DNA of 64,000 bases from Candidatus Rifleibacteriota bacterium. GTDB lineage: Bacteria > Muiribacteriota > Ozemobacteria > Ozemobacterales > Ozemobacteraceae. The notes beneath the pieces were generated by a model. That model saw only the letters and a list, made by a program, of their open reading frames with translations. It did no database searches and was not told where the DNA came from. The stretch covers positions 248,001 through 312,000 of the forward strand of contig JADFZL010000002.1 of the NCBI GenBank assembly GCA_015232575.1, given 5' to 3'. Every line of letters starts with the position of its first letter. The first letter of the stretch is position 1. Shown one piece after another: positions 49,853 through 59,321 of this stretch. Made by a program: the position numbers and the translations under genes.

Positions 49853-50458
49853 ATGAAAATAATAAGTTCTGCTGCTGTGGCCGAAAAAAATAAGATTGCA
49901 ACTGACAGTGCATGGTTAATTCTTCTTGAGATTAACATCGGCGCGGATATTATACGGCTTGCAGGCAATAACGAGGATGTTACATGGAATTCCCATGTCT
50001 GGCAGGCATTTCCATTCGAGCTTGATACCATCGGAGAAACCGGAAAAGGTGAAATTCCATCTGTAGTTGTTAAAGTCAGCAATATAACCGGGGAAATCCA
50101 GCAGTATCTTGAAGCTGCAGATGGTGCAAACGGATCTGCTGTTATTATACGTGTTATCAATACAACTGCTTCAAGCAGCACTGAATCAGAACTTGAACTC
50201 TCTTTTGTGCTTGACAGATCTGAATACGATGAAAACTGGATAAGTTTTTACCTGACAGGTGCAAACTGTCTTTCCCGAAGAGTTCCACCCAGAAGATATC
50301 TGAAAAATTTCTGTGCATTCAATTATGGTGGGATTAAATGCGGTGTTTCTTCCGGGACAAAAATTACTTATCCGGCCTGTAATAAAACAAAATCAGATTG
50401 TGAAACACGCGGGAATTCTGCACGATTCGGAGGTTATCCATGGATGCCGGAATTATGA
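49853..50458 (+). CDS. minor tail protein, gpL/DUF2163-like
   Basis: 201 residues. VTWNSHVWQAFPFELDTIGE, IPSVVVKVSNITGEI, then a C-terminal Cys cluster CAFNYGGIKCG...CNKTKSDCETRG. In lambda, gpL uses such cysteines to hold an Fe-S cluster in the tail tip. Overlaps the next gene by 19 bp. Confidence 0.88.
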   Translation: MKIISSAAVAEKNKIATDSAWLILLEINIGADIIRLAGNNEDVTWNSHVWQAFPFELDTIGETGKGEIPSVVVKVSNITGEIQQYLEAADGANGSAVIIRVINTTASSSTESELELSFVLDRSEYDENWISFYLTGANCLSRRVPPRRYLKNFCAFNYGGIKCGVSSGTKITYPACNKTKSDCETRGNSARFGGYPWMPEL

Positions 50459-50841
50459 TTGCTGATCTGATCGGAAAACCTTTTTCTGATGGCGGAAGAG
50501 GCCCGGATACCTTCGATTGCTGGGGTCTATGCATGACCGTTTTTAAACGTTTTGGTTACAGACTTCCGGAATACCCTGTCGGAGCTTATGAACCTGAGCA
50601 GATAAATTCAGTAATTATGTCAGATCGAAAAATCTGGCAGGAACTTGAGAAACCTCAAAAGCCGTGCCTGGTTTTGATGAGACTGGGCGTAATTGATCTG
50701 ATCAATCATTGCGGAGTATATACCGGTGATGGCTTTGTTCTTCATACCAGAAAGAAAACAGGATCTATCCTTGAACGTATCAACAGCCCTTTTCTGAAAA
50801 TAATGGGTTACGTATTGCCTCCGGAGGAATTCAGATTATGA
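50440..50841 (+). CDS. NlpC/P60 tail tip peptidase, gpK-like
   Basis: 133 residues. Catalytic Cys27 in DTFDCWGLC, His90 in INHCGVYTGDG, third residue in VLHTRKK. Tail-tip peptidases of this kind cut peptidoglycan during DNA injection. It lacks the Mov34-like N-terminal half of lambda gpK. Overlaps the J-like gene by 4 bp. Confidence 0.9.
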   Translation: MDAGIMIADLIGKPFSDGGRGPDTFDCWGLCMTVFKRFGYRLPEYPVGAYEPEQINSVIMSDRKIWQELEKPQKPCLVLMRLGVIDLINHCGVYTGDGFVLHTRKKTGSILERINSPFLKIMGYVLPPEEFRL

Positions 50842-53800
50842 TTACAGTTGCTTTTCTGGCAAATCCATTCAAGCCGCAAAGCCGTCAGATAAAAAAACTT
50901 TCAATCGGATCTTTATCTGAGGTTATGCCTGAATTCAGAATAGAGAATCATTGTGATTTTCTCTGGGTAATTAATGGAGAAATAGTTGACGCCGAAGATT
51001 GTTTCCGGAAAGAACTCTGTTGTGGAGATTTTGTTGCAATCATGCCTAAAGTCGGCAAAGACAGCGGAAAAAATATCACTACTCTGATCGGAATGATAGC
51101 TGTTATGGCTTTAACCGGGGGAACCGGAACAGGTCTTTTAACCGGTTTACTCAGCACAAAAGCAGGAACATTAGGCTTAGGACTGGCTTTATATCTTGGC
51201 GGATCATTGCTTGCAGGAAATCAGAAAACTCCAAAGATAGATAACCCTGATTATTCCTCAAGTGCTTTTGAGGGTGGTTATGCCTGGAATCCTGATCAGA
51301 TACAAATAACTCCTGGTAACGCTATACCGTTGACTTACGGTTCAATCAGAACAAGCGGGCAGCTCATCGGAAGAAGAATTGCAACCAGGGGAATTGCAAA
51401 CGGAGAAACAAGAGAAGAGCAAGTCCAGTTTCTTTATCTGCTTCTTGCAGCTGGAGAAGGTTTACTCGACAGCATCACTGATATTAAAGTGAATGATGTT
51501 GCTATAAGCAGTATAGAAAACATCTATTGTGAAACCAGACTTGGGGCAAATAATCAGACTGCAGTTGCTGGAGTTCTTACAAGCGTTACTGAACAGCAGA
51601 ATTTCAGTCATGAATTACCCGTGGAAATCTCCGGAGAAAGCTGGATAAACAAAACTCAGACTGAAGCCGGAAAATACATTGAACTGGAATTTGTTTTTCC
51701 TTCAGGATCGTATGAAATTCTTCCGGAAAATGGTGCAATAAACGCAGTTAATACTTTTCTCAGAGCTCAGTATCGTGAGAGTGGCACAGCAACCTGGTAT
51801 GATATTTTTGATACAGGCGGAAACCCATATAAACAAGTTTATGTCGGGCAACGAAAGCCTTATTATTTCAGTCATCTCTTTATTCCGCCTGACACCAGCA
51901 AGCTTTATGAATTCCGGGCACAAAACTACAGCCTGACTTATTATCATGATAATCATGCCTGGACTGAAATACCGTCAAATTATGTCATGCGTATTGATTG
52001 GCTATCACTGACAGCGTGTGACAATGTTTATGAAACTTATCCGAATACAGCCCTTGTTGCTGTAGGAATTCCTGCTTCTGAAAATCTATCCGGATCAATG
52101 CCAAAAATATCATGGCTCCAGACACGTTCGAAGGTTCTGGTTTTCAATCCGGATACAGGAAGCTATGATGAAAATGATGCAACGAATATTGCATGGATCA
52201 TTTACGACCTGATTCATCAGTGCAGAAGGTTGTACAATATTCAGACAAGTTCTTATGAATATGTTATTGAGGGTGAACCGGCCTCAAATATTGATTATGG
52301 ATCATTCTGCCTGTGGGCGGCATTCTGCGGCGCCGAAGTCGGCGGAGTTGCACGCGCAAAAGGAAATCTTCTGGTTGATTCCGTCGATCAGCTCTGGCCA
52401 ACAATTCAGAAAATAGCTGCAAGTGCCCGTGGTTACATTATTCAGCAGGCCGGAGTTTTCAAACCAGTCTGGGATACAGAAACCTCAATGACTCAGATTT
52501 TTACTTCCGGAAACATTATCAGCGGAACTCTGAAAGGCGGTTTTCTTCCGGAAAGGGAAAGAGCTACAGCAATTGAAGCCAGCTTTATCAATGAGGATAA
52601 TGGATACCAGAAAGATACAATTTTTGTCGAGGGGGATGATTATAATCCAGCAAGTCTTGATAATCCGACTCAGATATTCTTTCCAGGTCTGACAAAATCG
52701 GATATTGTTTTTAAGGCTGCAAAGCACCTTCTTAGAAAAAACAAATACCTTAAACGAACTGTAAGCTTTCAGGCTGATATTGATAGTATTGTTTCTCAGA
52801 TTGGTGATGTGATAGGCATTCAGTCAGATATAACATCGTGGGGAGCTGGTGGCCGCATTCTTGGAGCAACAACTACTCAGATCATTATTGATCAGAATGT
52901 AACAATGCAGCCAGGCACGACTTACACAATTTTAGTGCGTGGTTCCGATGATGCATTGACCAGACGCACAATTGATGCAGTAATATCAGAAATATCAACA
53001 AACACACTCAGCCTGACCGGTGATCCGTTTTCCATTGCTCCGGAAAGATTTGATCTTTATGCTTTCGGCGTGTCAGAGCTTGAAACGAAGCCTTTTCAAA
53101 TCACAGGCATTGCCAGAAATGGAAATTTACAGGCAACAATCGACGGTATAGAATACATTGAAGGCGTTTATACTGATGATTCTGATTTTCCTGTAATAAA
53201 TTATACAACTGCAGGTGCTGGAGTAAACAGCCTTACAGTTCACGCTGATTCTGATACAGGAAAGCTCGGTATCTCATGGTCAATTCCATCACACCTTGAT
53301 TATACGGGTGCTATTGTCTATATTGACGGAAAACCGCAGGGATTTTTCAGAGCCGAAATAACAAGCTTAGAATTCGAAAGCACACCTGGATCGCATTCAG
53401 TAACTATTTTCCCTGTTGATGGCAAAGGAAAGACCGGGACTGCCGTAACTGAGAATATAATCCTTGGAAATGCAACGCTTGTCCCAGTTTCAGGGATAAA
53501 TCTTTCATCTGTTGTCAGGCAGCAGGAAGACGGGACCAGTCTTATTTTTATTTCTGGTTATTTTACCGTTCCTGCAATGGCTACCAGTGTATTGGTTGAA
53601 ATAGGCGAAGGATTGTCACCTTCGGAATGGGCAGTTGTTCAGGATAACAGAGTCGGATCGATTCTGTACGGTCCGGTTAAATCATTACAGATCTATACTC
53701 TTCGATTTACGGCCAGAAATAAATACGCAGTTGCGGGTTCTGTAACAGAAAATATCACAGTTGCCGGTGATACAATCGGCCCTGATGCTCCTGTTATCAT

Positions 53801-56318
53801 TGTAAGCAGCTATCTGAAAACAGTCACAATTCTGATCGGACTGGAAACAGTTCCTTATGACCTGGCCGGATTCCGGATCTACCGGAACACATCAAATAAC
53901 AGCGCAACAGCAGAAATAATCGGAAGCGTAAGCAGCACAGACGGTGTTGCATCATATACTGATGAAGCTCCGGAATATGGAGAAACATACTGGTATTGGG
54001 CAAAAAGCTTTGACCGTTGGGGAAATCCAAGCATATTTTCAGATTCTGATTCAGCATTAATTCTTTCTGTTTCCGGCGCAGATATCGTTGATGGTGCGCT
54101 TAACAGATCTGAATTATTCCGGGAAGGTGTGGTTGATGCTGACGCAATAGCAACTGCTGCTGTTACAGAGGCAAAGATAGCAATTAACGCCGTAAGTAAT
54201 ACAAAGATAGCTGCTGATGCCGTCACAGCTGCGAAAATTGCAGCAGGGGCAGTCGAAGAAGCGAAGATTGCTGCAAGTGCTGTCAGTGCAACAAAAATTG
54301 CATCCGGAGCAGTTGAAGAATTAAAAATAGCTTCTAATGCAGTAACAGAAACAAAGATAGCAACTTCTGCAGTTACTAATTCTAAAATAGCTTCTGATGC
54401 CGTGACAGAGCTAAAAATTGCCTCTTCTGCTGTAACTGAAGCTAAGATTGCAACATCAGCCGTCACCAATACGAAAATTGCCGCTGATGCTGTAACAGCT
54501 GCGAAAATTGCAGCGGGTGCTGTCGAAGAAGCAAAACTCGCGGCTTCGGCTGTAAGTGCAACAAAGATAGCCACCGGTGCTGTCGAAGAACTGAAAATAG
54601 CATCCAATGCAGTAACGGAAGCCAAGATTGCAACATCAGCCGTCACAAATGCGAAAATAGCTTCTGATGCTGTCACTGCTGCTAAAATTGCAGCAGGAGC
54701 TGTTGAAGAGGCCAAACTTGCAGCTTCGGCTGTCAGCGCAACAAAGATAGCAACGGGTGCAGTTGAAGAATTGAAAATAGCATCCAACGCAGTAACAGAA
54801 ACCAAAATAGCTACCTCGGCTGTATCAACAACAAAACTGGCAGCAGGTGCTGTGACCGCAGAAAAGCTATTGATAGGAAGTGCCGGAAGTGCTTTGAATG
54901 ATGACCCGAATTTCGAAGATTCGTCCGCGTGGACAATATATACGGGTTCCATCGAAACAATAAGCGATGGTAAAGTTGGTTCAAAGTGTTTTCGGTCGCA
55001 AACAGCCGGTTACAGCGTTGTATATTCCGCAAAATTAACCCCTGTAAACAAGGACAAACAATATCGACTGAAAGCCGTTGTTCGCAAAACTGCCAATGCA
55101 GGAGTAAACTATAGATATTTACAGGAGTATAACAGCTCTGGCACACAAATTGGGGTTGTGGGTAGTGGAGATTACACACCATCTTCAATAAATACCTGGG
55201 AAGAGAAATACAGCGTTTATACCCCATCGTCTACAGCGGCGTTTGTGCGGGTTGCGTTAGATACGAACAATAGCACAACCGGAGGTTACACTGAGGTTCA
55301 GGATTTACGGCTTGAAGAGGTTCTTCCCGCAACACTGATTCAGGATGGCGCAATTATCACCGACAAACTCGCCGCAAACGCTGTTACTGCGGTAAAGATT
55401 GCAGCTGGTGCAATAACTTCTGACAAATTAACTTCTTCCCAGATTGTGGGTAAGGACATAAGAACTGCCCAGGATGTTGGTTCCGGAACAAGTGGAGTTA
55501 AGTTAACCAGCAATGGTTTAGAGGCATGGAGTGGCACAACCAGAACGCTTTTTCTAAGTAATTCAGGAGATGCTGATTTTTCCGGAACTATTATTACGAC
55601 AACAGGCAGCATTGCTGGAATGAGCATTTCTGATTATGGCATTGGTGGAGATGTTTATTATGGGTCCTCTTTATTTCATACAGCCGAATTGCGTTCTCAT
55701 CCGTATGATTCTCCCGTAAATCTATTTGATTTGGGCGGACCAGCACTTAGATTTCTGAGTTATACGAACGGTCCGTATTTAAATTCAAAGGTGACAATTG
55801 GTGCCGGTGAATATTTTAACGGGTCATCTACTGATCGGGCACACATAAACATTGTTGCCGAATCAACCAGTCGGGAATCCATTTATACAAACGGCAAAAT
55901 CACTGGATATATCACCAATCTGTCAGATGAAAAAATAAAAAGTGATTTTCAGTCAGTGACTGTGCTTGAAAAATTAATGACTCTGGAGGTGCAATCATGG
56001 GAATACGATGATCAGAAAATAAGTGATAAGGAATATGAAAAGCTTGTTAAACGCTGTCTGAGAGAAAAGAACATGTTCCCTCTTCCTGGAGAACGCAATA
56101 AGCTGAAATATAATGAAGAAACTCCACATCGTCATATAGGCCCGACAGCAAAGCAATTTAACGAGCTTTTTGAGGTTTTCGGAGGAAATGAAGAATCAAT
56201 CAGTCTTGGCGATCAGATTGGAGTTGCTTTGAAAGCCATTCAGGAACTTGCTGAAATTGTTGCAGGCCAGAAAGAAGAAATAGAGGCGCTGAAAGATCAA
56301 TTAAAGGGGGGGAAGTAA
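50838..56318 (+). CDS. host specificity protein, lambda J-like, with S74 chaperone end
   Basis: 1826 residues. The first 140 residues (with a hydrophobic Gly-rich helix, about 84-125) resemble gpI fused to J. The J core follows (about 145-800: YAWNPDQIQITPGNAIPLTY; GSFCLWAAFCGAEVGGVARA), with fibronectin-III-like domains (about 800-1085). Then 24 tandem decapeptides (1107-1346), a beta-rich receptor-binding part (about 1350-1690) and an intramolecular chaperone (about 1693-1826) with LSDEKIKSDFQSV and HIGPTAKQFNELF. S74 domains trimerise the fibre and then cut themselves off at the Ser-Asp. Determines host range. Confidence 0.92.
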   Translation: MITVAFLANPFKPQSRQIKKLSIGSLSEVMPEFRIENHCDFLWVINGEIVDAEDCFRKELCCGDFVAIMPKVGKDSGKNITTLIGMIAVMALTGGTGTGLLTGLLSTKAGTLGLGLALYLGGSLLAGNQKTPKIDNPDYSSSAFEGGYAWNPDQIQITPGNAIPLTYGSIRTSGQLIGRRIATRGIANGETREEQVQFLYLLLAAGEGLLDSITDIKVNDVAISSIENIYCETRLGANNQTAVAGVLTSVTEQQNFSHELPVEISGESWINKTQTEAGKYIELEFVFPSGSYEILPENGAINAVNTFLRAQYRESGTATWYDIFDTGGNPYKQVYVGQRKPYYFSHLFIPPDTSKLYEFRAQNYSLTYYHDNHAWTEIPSNYVMRIDWLSLTACDNVYETYPNTALVAVGIPASENLSGSMPKISWLQTRSKVLVFNPDTGSYDENDATNIAWIIYDLIHQCRRLYNIQTSSYEYVIEGEPASNIDYGSFCLWAAFCGAEVGGVARAKGNLLVDSVDQLWPTIQKIAASARGYIIQQAGVFKPVWDTETSMTQIFTSGNIISGTLKGGFLPERERATAIEASFINEDNGYQKDTIFVEGDDYNPASLDNPTQIFFPGLTKSDIVFKAAKHLLRKNKYLKRTVSFQADIDSIVSQIGDVIGIQSDITSWGAGGRILGATTTQIIIDQNVTMQPGTTYTILVRGSDDALTRRTIDAVISEISTNTLSLTGDPFSIAPERFDLYAFGVSELETKPFQITGIARNGNLQATIDGIEYIEGVYTDDSDFPVINYTTAGAGVNSLTVHADSDTGKLGISWSIPSHLDYTGAIVYIDGKPQGFFRAEITSLEFESTPGSHSVTIFPVDGKGKTGTAVTENIILGNATLVPVSGINLSSVVRQQEDGTSLIFISGYFTVPAMATSVLVEIGEGLSPSEWAVVQDNRVGSILYGPVKSLQIYTLRFTARNKYAVAGSVTENITVAGDTIGPDAPVIIVSSYLKTVTILIGLETVPYDLAGFRIYRNTSNNSATAEIIGSVSSTDGVASYTDEAPEYGETYWYWAKSFDRWGNPSIFSDSDSALILSVSGADIVDGALNRSELFREGVVDADAIATAAVTEAKIAINAVSNTKIAADAVTAAKIAAGAVEEAKIAASAVSATKIASGAVEELKIASNAVTETKIATSAVTNSKIASDAVTELKIASSAVTEAKIATSAVTNTKIAADAVTAAKIAAGAVEEAKLAASAVSATKIATGAVEELKIASNAVTEAKIATSAVTNAKIASDAVTAAKIAAGAVEEAKLAASAVSATKIATGAVEELKIASNAVTETKIATSAVSTTKLAAGAVTAEKLLIGSAGSALNDDPNFEDSSAWTIYTGSIETISDGKVGSKCFRSQTAGYSVVYSAKLTPVNKDKQYRLKAVVRKTANAGVNYRYLQEYNSSGTQIGVVGSGDYTPSSINTWEEKYSVYTPSSTAAFVRVALDTNNSTTGGYTEVQDLRLEEVLPATLIQDGAIITDKLAANAVTAVKIAAGAITSDKLTSSQIVGKDIRTAQDVGSGTSGVKLTSNGLEAWSGTTRTLFLSNSGDADFSGTIITTTGSIAGMSISDYGIGGDVYYGSSLFHTAELRSHPYDSPVNLFDLGGPALRFLSYTNGPYLNSKVTIGAGEYFNGSSTDRAHINIVAESTSRESIYTNGKITGYITNLSDEKIKSDFQSVTVLEKLMTLEVQSWEYDDQKISDKEYEKLVKRCLREKNMFPLPGERNKLKYNEETPHRHIGPTAKQFNELFEVFGGNEESISLGDQIGVALKAIQELAEIVAGQKEEIEALKDQLKGGK
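54156..54875 (+). repeat. 24 tandem 30 bp repeats in the J-like gene
   Basis: Each unit encodes a decapeptide of the form xAVTxxKIAx. Units form a higher-order 180 bp pattern (D-G-S-G-N-S first residues) that recurs three times, with a partly scrambled stretch in between (54396-54485). The DNA diverges mainly at third positions, so the repeat is old enough to have drifted yet is kept at protein level. Probably a long coiled-coil or beta-helix stalk. Confidence 0.9.
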
Positions 56319-56800
56319 TGAAATTGGTATTGATGCAATTACTGACCGATTGTGAGATTGCAGCTCTTGCAACAGCCTGCGGTATCACATACGAAGAGGC
56401 AAAGAAGGCTATAAGGTGGAAAGATTTGCCAGGTGAGCTTGAAAATCCGATTTATGGCAATCCGGAAAATCTTTATCTGGCGCTTATAAAGCTGGGATTC
56501 TGGAAAAAGAATATTGTCCTTTCAGATCTTCTTTCCGGAAAGGCCACGCCAGGTAAAACCATAGTTCTGATTCACAAGCCTACAAATCCTATTTCTCAAC
56601 AACATTGGGTTGTATGGGCCGGTAAAAACGACAAGGGAAAGCATTTATTTTTCTGGGGTGATTCCGAAAAGCCAGTGACGGTATCGGAAAAGTCATTGTC
56701 TGATTACTACTGTAAAGGCTGGCCGAATTGCGCATTTGAAGTCTATAAGGCTTCAGTCTGGCGTTTGTGGTGGCAGAAGATAATTAAAGTCTTCAGTTGA
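56318..56800 (+). CDS. possible papain-like cysteine peptidase of the lysis/tail module
   Basis: 160 residues. TDCEIAALATACGITYEEA places Cys12 before a helix, as in C39/BtrH-like cysteine peptidases. QQHWVVWAG supplies His96, and FFWGDSEKPVTVS supplies Asp115 about where the third catalytic residue should be. It could cleave peptidoglycan peptides or a phage protein. No direct family match is claimed. Starts one base inside the J stop, so coupled to it. Confidence 0.55.
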   Translation: MKLVLMQLLTDCEIAALATACGITYEEAKKAIRWKDLPGELENPIYGNPENLYLALIKLGFWKKNIVLSDLLSGKATPGKTIVLIHKPTNPISQQHWVVWAGKNDKGKHLFFWGDSEKPVTVSEKSLSDYYCKGWPNCAFEVYKASVWRLWWQKIIKVFS

Positions 56801-56816
56801 AAAGGAGGTGAAACAA

Positions 56817-56885
56817 GTGCTTGAAATTCTTTCTATTTCGGTTTTCGCGCTTTTTGCAACCTGGCTGCGTCTCGAACTTTGGTAA
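56817..56885 (+). CDS. 22-residue hydrophobic micropeptide
   Basis: GTG start with a near-perfect Shine-Dalgarno (AAAGGAGGTGAAACAA). MLEILSISVFALFATWLRLE plus LW is a single short membrane helix with an amphipathic end. It lies between the peptidase and the holin-like gene, so it may be a lysis-associated peptide. Confidence 0.5.
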   Translation: MLEILSISVFALFATWLRLELW

Positions 56886-56897
56886 TGGAGGATATCA

Positions 56898-57218
56898 ATG
56901 ACGGCATTTTTTGCAGCATTAGACAAGTATTTGATACAACAAGTCCTGAATAACACACCATCTATGATTCTTTTGATGATTGCTGTTATTTCATTGGCTG
57001 TTATTGTTACCATGCGAGTGAATAAGGCAATAAGCAAAGAAGGCGAACAAAACAGCAGAATTGAAATCGTTGAGAAACAATTGCACAAAACTGAAACTAT
57101 TGTTACTGCATGTCCATGCATCAGCAAGGAAAATGCAACGTGGCTGCAGGATAAGACAAGGAATGGTGGAAAACCTCCGGAAACAGTGAGATGTCCATTT
57201 CAGAAGGGGGCAGTATGA
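56898..57218 (+). CDS. holin/spanin-like single-pass membrane protein
   Basis: 106 residues. One hydrophobic helix (about 23-41, MILLMIAVISLAVIVTM), then a charged helical region and Cys residues (TACPCISKEN, VRCPF). Starts after ATGGAGGATATCA. Its place before the endolysin suggests a role in membrane disruption, but Cys-containing spanin-like or adaptor roles are equally possible. Overlaps the endolysin gene by 4 bp. Confidence 0.65.
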   Translation: MTAFFAALDKYLIQQVLNNTPSMILLMIAVISLAVIVTMRVNKAISKEGEQNSRIEIVEKQLHKTETIVTACPCISKENATWLQDKTRNGGKPPETVRCPFQKGAV

Positions 57219-57643
57219 AATCAAAAAAATTCAGACTGGAAGAGTTTTTCAGCAGGGATTTCTTTAAAAAGTGGCAACACAAACCTGAATATCTGTGGGG
57301 TCTTATGGATGCCAGGGAATTGATAACCTGTGATCGGCTTCGGGAACGTTACGGGAAATGCACAATTAATAACTGGCTATGGGGTGGTGAATATAAGCAC
57401 TCCGGCTTCAGAGAACCAGCTTGCAAAATCGGCGCTGAATTATCGCAACACAGATATGGCCGGGGAACTGATAAGAAATTTGAAACAGTTTCTCCGGAAG
57501 AAATCAGATCTGATATCAGAAAAAATCCTGATGATCCGGCATTCGAATTTATCACATGTGTTGAGGATGGGACTGACACCTGGCTTCATACAGATGTCAG
57601 AAATCATAATTTCAACGGTATTCTCTGGGTTCCAAAGAATTAA
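57215..57643 (+). CDS. endolysin, M15-type D-Ala-D-Ala peptidase
   Basis: 142 residues from MKSKKFRLEEF. Peptidase M15 zinc site: SQHRYGRGTD with His79 and Asp86, and TWLHTDVRN with His125. RLRERYGKCTINNWLWGG and SGFREPAC also fit M15_3. Cuts peptide stems of peptidoglycan to release phage. No signal peptide, so it needs a holin. Confidence 0.88.
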   Translation: MKSKKFRLEEFFSRDFFKKWQHKPEYLWGLMDARELITCDRLRERYGKCTINNWLWGGEYKHSGFREPACKIGAELSQHRYGRGTDKKFETVSPEEIRSDIRKNPDDPAFEFITCVEDGTDTWLHTDVRNHNFNGILWVPKN

Positions 57644-57659
57644 AAAATAAGGAGGCAGT

Positions 57660-58064
57660 ATGGAACATTTAACAGTGGAAAACATTACAGCATTTTTAGT
57701 AATTCTCGGTTACCTGGTAGCAGGTCTCAAATGGCTGGCACCAAGAACGACTTTCACTCAGGTGGATGACAAGGTGGTAAGCTCCATTGAGAAGGCAGAG
57801 GCATGGGCGTTTAATGTAGCCCCACATATCTGGCCAGTGATCGAAGAACTTCATCTTTCCGGAAAAATTGAAGCAGCGAAAAAACCTGTTTCATTTTTGA
57901 TGGAACTTAGAGAAGCATATCGAAATGCCTATGGGGCAAAACTTCCGAAAAGTGCTGAAGAAATAGCAAAAACTGTTGTTAAGGGAATTTCTAAAGATGA
58001 CAAACTTAACAAGTTGATTCAGAACGTAAACCCTCGGCCAGCCCAGGCGTCACCGGCAACATAA
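57660..58064 (+). CDS. holin-like phage membrane protein
   Basis: 134 residues. One N-terminal helix (about 6-26, ITAFLVILGYLVAGLKWL), then a long amphipathic helical tail (VSSIEKAEAWAFNVAPHIWP). LLH-type holins have this arrangement. AAGGAGGCAGT precedes the ATG. Last long gene of the lysis module. Confidence 0.7.
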   Translation: MEHLTVENITAFLVILGYLVAGLKWLAPRTTFTQVDDKVVSSIEKAEAWAFNVAPHIWPVIEELHLSGKIEAAKKPVSFLMELREAYRNAYGAKLPKSAEEIAKTVVKGISKDDKLNKLIQNVNPRPAQASPAT

Positions 58065-58081
58065 ATCAGCACGGAGGCAGC

Positions 58082-58177
58082 ATTGTATTAAAAACCCGTG
58101 ATGCCTGGGCAAGGCTAAATATCGGAAATCATAAACCCGAATTCGAAATAGGTTTTGAGAAGAGAATTATAATTTAA
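58082..58177 (+). CDS. possible 31-residue protein with an ATT start, or a decayed gene
   Basis: ACGGAGGCAGC is followed directly by ATT, in the same spacing as GGAGGCAGT-ATG of the previous gene. The frame reads VLKTRDAWARLNIGNHKPEF, then EIGFEKRIII and stops. No ATG, GTG or TTG is available in frame. The sequence looks protein-like, so either a rare start or a mutated ATG. Confidence 0.35.
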   Translation: MVLKTRDAWARLNIGNHKPEFEIGFEKRIII

Positions 58178-58286
58178 ATAATCTGTACCAAGAAAAAGTA
58201 CTATGAAAAAATCACTTTCCGGAGAGAACATCATCCGGCTTCAGAAAATACTTTCTCCCTTGGCCAGCGCCGGGGGAGTTTTAATT

Positions 58287-59321
58287 TTAATCAAAATTTA
58301 TCTTTGCAGCTCGTTTGTTTTTCAGAGCTGCAGCTGCATGAGCGTACCGTTGAGTTGTTTCGAGATTGGAATGGCCGACGAGATCCATTGTATCTCTAAT
58401 AGATAAGCCGGAAGCTAAGGCAAAAGTTACGAAAGTATGCCTCAGCCCATGAAATCTCTTATATGGAATTTCAAGAGTATCACATGCGTGACGCATGACA
58501 TCTCTTGGCCAGAAGGGAGATTTTGAAGTTAACTTTGGCAAAAGAAGGTCGTTGTTCGATTTCCCTTTGCAAATTTGCTTCAAAGTCGGAAAAAGGTCGT
58601 CGTGTATGTCGATTGTTCTAATAGAACTTTTGACGTCCTTCATCGTTTTTGAATTGCAGATCAAAATTGTTTTAGCTTCCAGATCAACATCTCGGCGTTT
58701 AAGCTGTTTCAGCTCACCAAGTCGCATTCCTGAATACAACGCAAGAACAAAAACTGGTTCAAATTCATGACCTGTAAACCACTCTTTAAGCTTTTTTAAA
58801 TCTTCCGGAGAGTAAAAACCAAGTCTTTCCGGATGCGCTGGACGTTTCTTTAATTTTGGCCAGGATCCGAATGAAGGTTCTGGTATATCCTTTTCAATAG
58901 CAGCATATTTTAAAAGGGCTTTAAGTGTTGATACTTCTTCCCAGATCGTTTTTTCAGCAGCGTTCATATCCTGTCGAAAGATTATGTATTTTGAAACAAG
59001 AGCTCCATTAATCTCTTTCTGATATTTAATGTTTTCTTTCTCTGCAAAATTAATCCAGTGGATTCTGTAATGTTCAAGGCGTTTATAAGAACAATTTTTA
59101 AGAGACGATTTTTTGAACGCCAGATAATTTGTCCATAGTTCAGACATTAAAATACGTGTTGGTTCAAGTCCAGCTTTGCCGGCATTGGCTCTTACATCAT
59201 GCAGTGTTTGAATTTTCTTTGCATCATTCTTATTTGCCGTCTTTAAGCTCTTCTTAAATTTCTTACCATCACGATAATATTGTAAATACCAGGTCCCGTT
59301 TCTTTGAAAAAGAGTGCTCAT
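58287..59321 (-). CDS. int: tyrosine integrase B
   Basis: 344 residues. Arm-like N-terminus MSTLFQRNGTWYLQYYRDGK, core-binding domain (about 60-155), catalytic residues R200 (SGMRLGE), K225 (NSKTMKD), H291 and R294 (HGLRH), H317 (GHSN) and Y326 (TQRYAH). Starts after AAATGAGGTGAAAA. Its start faces the tRNA-Glu gene about 100 bp away, the usual place for attP/attR. Convergent with the late operon. Likely the integrase of the intact prophage. Confidence 0.94.
   Translation of the reverse strand: MSTLFQRNGTWYLQYYRDGKKFKKSLKTANKNDAKKIQTLHDVRANAGKAGLEPTRILMSELWTNYLAFKKSSLKNCSYKRLEHYRIHWINFAEKENIKYQKEINGALVSKYIIFRQDMNAAEKTIWEEVSTLKALLKYAAIEKDIPEPSFGSWPKLKKRPAHPERLGFYSPEDLKKLKEWFTGHEFEPVFVLALYSGMRLGELKQLKRRDVDLEAKTILICNSKTMKDVKSSIRTIDIHDDLFPTLKQICKGKSNNDLLLPKLTSKSPFWPRDVMRHACDTLEIPYKRFHGLRHTFVTFALASGLSIRDTMDLVGHSNLETTQRYAHAAAALKNKRAAKINFD

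Noticed and set aside
54156..54875. CRISPR-like array
   Set aside because: 30 bp periodic repeats have no unique spacers, are in frame and encode decapeptides of a tail fibre; no cas genes are present.
53879..54952. 357-residue minus-strand ORF
   Set aside because: Caused by the repetitive Ala/Val-rich codons of the fibre repeats on the other strand.
55320..56318. Diversity-generating retroelement in the fibre gene
   Set aside because: No reverse transcriptase and no template repeat of the fibre end was seen in the window.
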